Notes under the pieces: model-generated
The model's database searches: none
The model's input: the letters and a program-made list of their open reading frames with translations, nothing else
What the model was told of the DNA's origin: nothing
Translations under genes and position numbers: made by a program
Shown: in pieces, positions 6,052-8,251 of the stretch
Layout: every line of letters begins with the position of its first letter
Position numbering within the stretch: position 1 is the stretch's first letter
Assembly (NCBI GenBank): GCA_036520135.1
Contig: DATDKF010000484.1
Span: 1-8,251, forward strand
Origin: DASSUW01 sp036520135
GTDB lineage: Bacteria > Actinomycetota > Thermoleophilia > Solirubrobacterales > Solirubrobacteraceae
Reading direction: 5' to 3'
DNA: 8,251 bases

Positions 6052-7850
6052 CAGCTCGCCAGGACGTACGTGCCCGGGGCGTCGGCGAGCGGCTTGTGCT
6101 CCTTGCTGCCGAGCGTCTTCGGCCTCGGCTTGAGCTCGCCCGAGCGCGGCTCCAGCCAGGCCAGGTAGTCGGGCCACCAGCTGCCCTTGTGCTCAGCGGC
6201 CGCGGCGAGCCACTCGTCGGGGCTCGCCGGCGCGGCATCGGCGATGCGGTAGGCCCGGCGGGTCTTGGGATCCGGCGGGTTCACCAGCGCCTGGATGTGG
6301 CCGCTGTTGACGAGAACGAACCGGGCGGTTCCGCCGAGCATCTGGGTGGCCCGGTAGGCGTTCTGCCACGGCACGATGTGGTCGGTTTCACCGGCCAGGA
6401 CGTATGTTGGGACATCGGCGGAGGCAAGGTCGATCGGCGTGCCGAGGACCGTGAGCCCGCCGGAGACGCGCATCGAGTTCTCGACGGCCACTCGGATCAT
6501 GTCGCCGTGCAGACCGGCGGCCATGCGGATGCTGTCCTGGTTCCAGTACAGGATGTCAAACGCCGGTGGCGGGGCGCCCAGGAGGTAATTGTTGACCCAG
6601 TAGTTCCAGATCATGTCGTTCGGTCGCAGCCAGGCGAAGATCTCCGCCAGCGCGCGCCCGTCCACGTAGCCCTTGGCCGCGGATGCGGCCACCGCGGCGG
6701 CAGCCGCCTCGCGCGTGGTCACCGCGCCGATGACGCCCTCCTCAGGTCTGTCGAGCGCGCAGACGAACAGCCCGAGGCTGGCGACGTGCCCGAGCCGGCC
6801 CGAAGCGACGAGATGCCCGACGGTCGCGGCGGCGATCTGACCCCCGGAACAGGCGGCCGTCACGTGCAGCGAGTCCGCGCCGCTGATCTCCTCCACCACC
6901 CTGCCCGCCTCGACGCACGCGCCCGCGTAGGTATCCAGGTTGAAGTGCGCCTGCTCGGCGTCCGGGTTCCTCCAGGAGATCGTGAACACCTGCATGCCCT
7001 GCGCGGTGAACCACTCGATGATGCTGCGCCCGGGCGAAAGGTCCCAGGCGTAGTACTTGTTGATCGTCGGCGGGATGATCATGATCGGCACCTGCCGCAC
7101 CGTGTCGGTCGTCGGCGCGTACTGGATCAGCTCGAAGACCTCGGTCCGGTGCACCACCGACCCTGGCGTCATCGCGATATTCACACCCACCGTGAACTTC
7201 GAGGTGTCGACGCTCGCCGGGATGCGGGGGGACGTCGACATGTCCCGCAGCAGGTTCCTCGCTCCGGCAAGCAGATTGGCGCCGCCGTAGTCGATCGCCA
7301 CCTTGAGCGCGGCCGGGTTGGACCACGGAAAGTTCGTCGGGGCCAGCGCATCGGCGACGTTCTCGACCGCGAACCTCAGCTCCTCCTCGGCGGCCCAGTC
7401 GAGCTCGGCGTCGCTGATCAGATCGTCAGCCGTGGCGCGAGCGGCGAGGTAGGCCTGCACGACGCGCCGGAACAGCCAGCTGTGCCGCCAGGCCGGATCG
7501 GCGAAGCGCCGGTCCTTCGGGCTCGGAGCGCGCGGTGACACTCCCGCGACCGTCGCCGCGAGCTCTCCGGCGAGGCCTCCCAGCCGGCGCGTCACCCGCG
7601 CCGGCCGCCGCGCCAAACTGAAGGCTGCCTTGGCGGCGGGGGCAGGGGCAAGGAAGGTCGAGCGGATCGGAGCGTCCGTGACCAGGATGTCGAAGCCACC
7701 CCGGAGTCCCGGCGCACCGCTCGGCGGTTCGGGTTCCGCCACCGGCGCCCCGGCCGACCGGGGCCGCGCCTTCGCGTGAGCATCGCTGCGGGTTCGCGAA
7801 GGGCGTCGCACGCTGTTCTTGCTCTCGGTGCGTCCTTGGTCGGGGCTCAC
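6051..7850 (-). CDS. phaC: Polyhydroxyalkanoate synthase PhaC (single-subunit type)
   Basis: A 599-residue PHA synthase, which polymerises (R)-3-hydroxyacyl-CoA into polyester on granule surfaces with release of CoA. After a basic, proline-rich and probably disordered stretch (1-50) come the amino-domain motif DRRFADPAWRHSWLFRRVVQ (113-132), NPAALK (178-183), VPIMIIPPTINKYYAWDL (254-271), GMQVFTISWRNPD (285-297), the lipase-like box AACSGG with Cys334 (332-337), FDILYWNQDSIRM (431-443), Asp490 in AGETDHIVPW, His518 in VNSGHIQALVNPP, and the closing GSWWPDYLAWL. The catalytic Cys, Asp and His are all present. Length and lack of a PhaE/PhaR partner suggest class I or II. The usual G-x-C-x-G-G box has Ala in the first place. 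The start is GTG at 7850 with AAAGGAG six bases upstream, overlapping the preceding stop by four bases. No thiolase, reductase or phasin gene is in view. Confidence 0.95.
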   Translation of the reverse strand: MSPDQGRTESKNSVRRPSRTRSDAHAKARPRSAGAPVAEPEPPSGAPGLRGGFDILVTDAPIRSTFLAPAPAAKAAFSLARRPARVTRRLGGLAGELAATVAGVSPRAPSPKDRRFADPAWRHSWLFRRVVQAYLAARATADDLISDAELDWAAEEELRFAVENVADALAPTNFPWSNPAALKVAIDYGGANLLAGARNLLRDMSTSPRIPASVDTSKFTVGVNIAMTPGSVVHRTEVFELIQYAPTTDTVRQVPIMIIPPTINKYYAWDLSPGRSIIEWFTAQGMQVFTISWRNPDAEQAHFNLDTYAGACVEAGRVVEEISGADSLHVTAACSGGQIAAATVGHLVASGRLGHVASLGLFVCALDRPEEGVIGAVTTREAAAAAVAASAAKGYVDGRALAEIFAWLRPNDMIWNYWVNNYLLGAPPPAFDILYWNQDSIRMAAGLHGDMIRVAVENSMRVSGGLTVLGTPIDLASADVPTYVLAGETDHIVPWQNAYRATQMLGGTARFVLVNSGHIQALVNPPDPKTRRAYRIADAAPASPDEWLAAAAEHKGSWWPDYLAWLEPRSGELKPRPKTLGSKEHKPLADAPGTYVLAS

Positions 7851-8038
7851 GGGTCGCTCCTTTGGTCCATTGTCCTGATCCGGTCGCGCGCCGTTCGCAT
7901 GGCGACGACCGCACTTGAGCGGTTCTCGGCGATCCGCGCGGCGGCCTCGTCCGCACTCGCCCCGGACGAAATCAACTCCAACACCAACAACCTGTCCTCG
8001 CGCGTCATGCGCGCAAACTTCGACCGTCCCTCGGACAC
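7847..8038 (-). CDS. Small protein with possible helix-turn-helix, first gene of PHA operon
   Basis: A 63-residue basic protein ending in the 4-bp overlap GTGA with phaC. It reads MSEGRSKFARMTREDRLLVL, then ELISSGASADEAAARIAENR, then SSAVVAMRTARDRIRTMDQR. The run LLVLELISSGASADEAAARIAEN followed by a second helix has the spacing of a helix-turn-helix (helix, tight turn at SG, helix, turn at NRS, recognition-like helix), as in small transposase-like or phage-type DNA-binding domains. I do not recognise a named family. The start chosen is GTG at 8038, with GGGGG about six bases upstream. The frame is open back to 8185, but that extension is arginine- and proline-rich and carries a hairpin. A later ATG (residue 11) is also possible. 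Its place suggests an autoregulator of PHA genes or a small granule-associated protein; both are inference. Confidence 0.55.
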   Translation of the reverse strand: MSEGRSKFARMTREDRLLVLELISSGASADEAAARIAENRSSAVVAMRTARDRIRTMDQRSDP

Positions 8039-8110
8039 CACGACCCCCAGTGATCGTGCAACGACCACTTGAGGCCTAGCCGGACTTTGCGTCTGTTTCC
8101 GGAGCGTTAC

Positions 8111-8138
8111 GGCCGACGGCGTGGCTCGTCGGCCTTTT
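8111..8138 (+). terminator. Intrinsic terminator-like hairpin with T-run on the plus strand
   Basis: GGCCGACG (8111-8118), an 8-base loop, its exact complement CGTCGGCC (8127-8134), then TTTT. This is a perfect 8-bp GC-rich stem followed by a short U tract in plus-strand RNA. On the minus strand the same stem is preceded by AAAA and not followed by T, so it should not stop the PHA operon, whose leader it would occupy about 70 bases upstream of the first start codon. No plus-strand gene ends just before it. Confidence 0.5.
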
Positions 8139-8251
8139 CGTCGCGACGGTCGGGACGCTGCCGTCGGGGCGGGCCGTCTCGCCATGCGCCTACGGGCGGG
8201 CGAGCAGCGATGCGGTTACCAGCTCACGCTGCGTGGGCGGGGCCGAGCGGA

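Noticed and set aside
5245..6177. 310-residue version of the hydrolase
   Set aside because: The first 42 residues lie inside phaC and look like shadow sequence; the ATG at 6051 overlapping the phaC stop is the natural coupled start.
5123..6238. Minus-strand 371-codon frame across the hydrolase gene
   Set aside because: Alanine/arginine-rich shadow of phaC and the hydrolase; only its last 39 codons coincide with the real small ORF, which has its own start and ribosome-binding site.
6045..7538. Long plus-strand open frame of 497 codons opposite phaC
   Set aside because: It is antisense to a clearly identified PHA synthase, arginine- and glycine-rich, and lacks domains; long antisense frames are expected in GC-rich genes.
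7776..8072. Plus-strand 98-codon frame ending before the 8111-8138 terminator
   Set aside because: Antisense to the small protein gene and the phaC start, no ribosome-binding site, and a composition typical of a shadow; the terminator alone does not support it.

Overview
The window comes from a high-GC actinobacterium-like chromosome. Coding genes show strong G/C bias at third codon positions, frequent GTG starts and overlapping stop/start junctions. The membrane protein families, together with a PHA synthase next to an alpha/beta hydrolase, suggest a soil actinobacterium, possibly Thermoleophilia (Solirubrobacterales-like). That placement is an inference from protein style, not a search result.

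Left part (1-2900). At 67-107 on the minus strand lies the 3' half of a tRNA-Arg(ACG) with no 5' half, which is the classic leftover of integration of a mobile element into a tRNA gene. A 10-bp tandem repeat follows at 153-177. Then come an intact YihY/BrkB-family membrane protein (332-1174, minus), a frameshifted remnant of an actinobacterial membrane protein (1334-1914, minus), a 0.5-kb stretch with no gene I can support, and a small plus-strand membrane protein (2427-2888) with a PLDc_N-like region and two SHOCT motifs.

Middle (2889-4202). About 1.3 kb has no intact gene. On the minus strand it holds several coding-looking but broken stretches: a probable universal stress protein remnant (about 3600-4041) and two unrecognised fragments (3327-3540 and 3026-3301). 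This looks like decayed gene content. A 12-bp palindrome (4124-4135) lies upstream of the next gene.

Right part (4203-8251). A plus-strand DMT/NIPA-like membrane transporter (4203-5072) converges on a tight minus-strand operon read from right to left: a 63-residue possible helix-turn-helix protein (8038-7847), PHA synthase PhaC (7850-6051), an alpha/beta hydrolase (6051-5245) and a 39-codon ORF (5242-5123). The junctions are a 4-bp overlap, a 1-bp overlap and a 2-bp gap, so the four are almost certainly co-transcribed and translationally coupled. PhaC would polymerise hydroxyacyl-CoA into polyhydroxyalkanoate. The hydrolase may act on the polymer or on acyl intermediates. The small leading protein is a candidate regulator or granule-associated factor. 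The last ORF looks like the amino-terminal stub of an acyl-CoA dehydrogenase. A terminator-like hairpin with a T-run on the plus strand (8111-8138) lies upstream of this operon with no plus-strand gene to serve.

No integrase, transposase, CRISPR array, rRNA or complete tRNA was seen.
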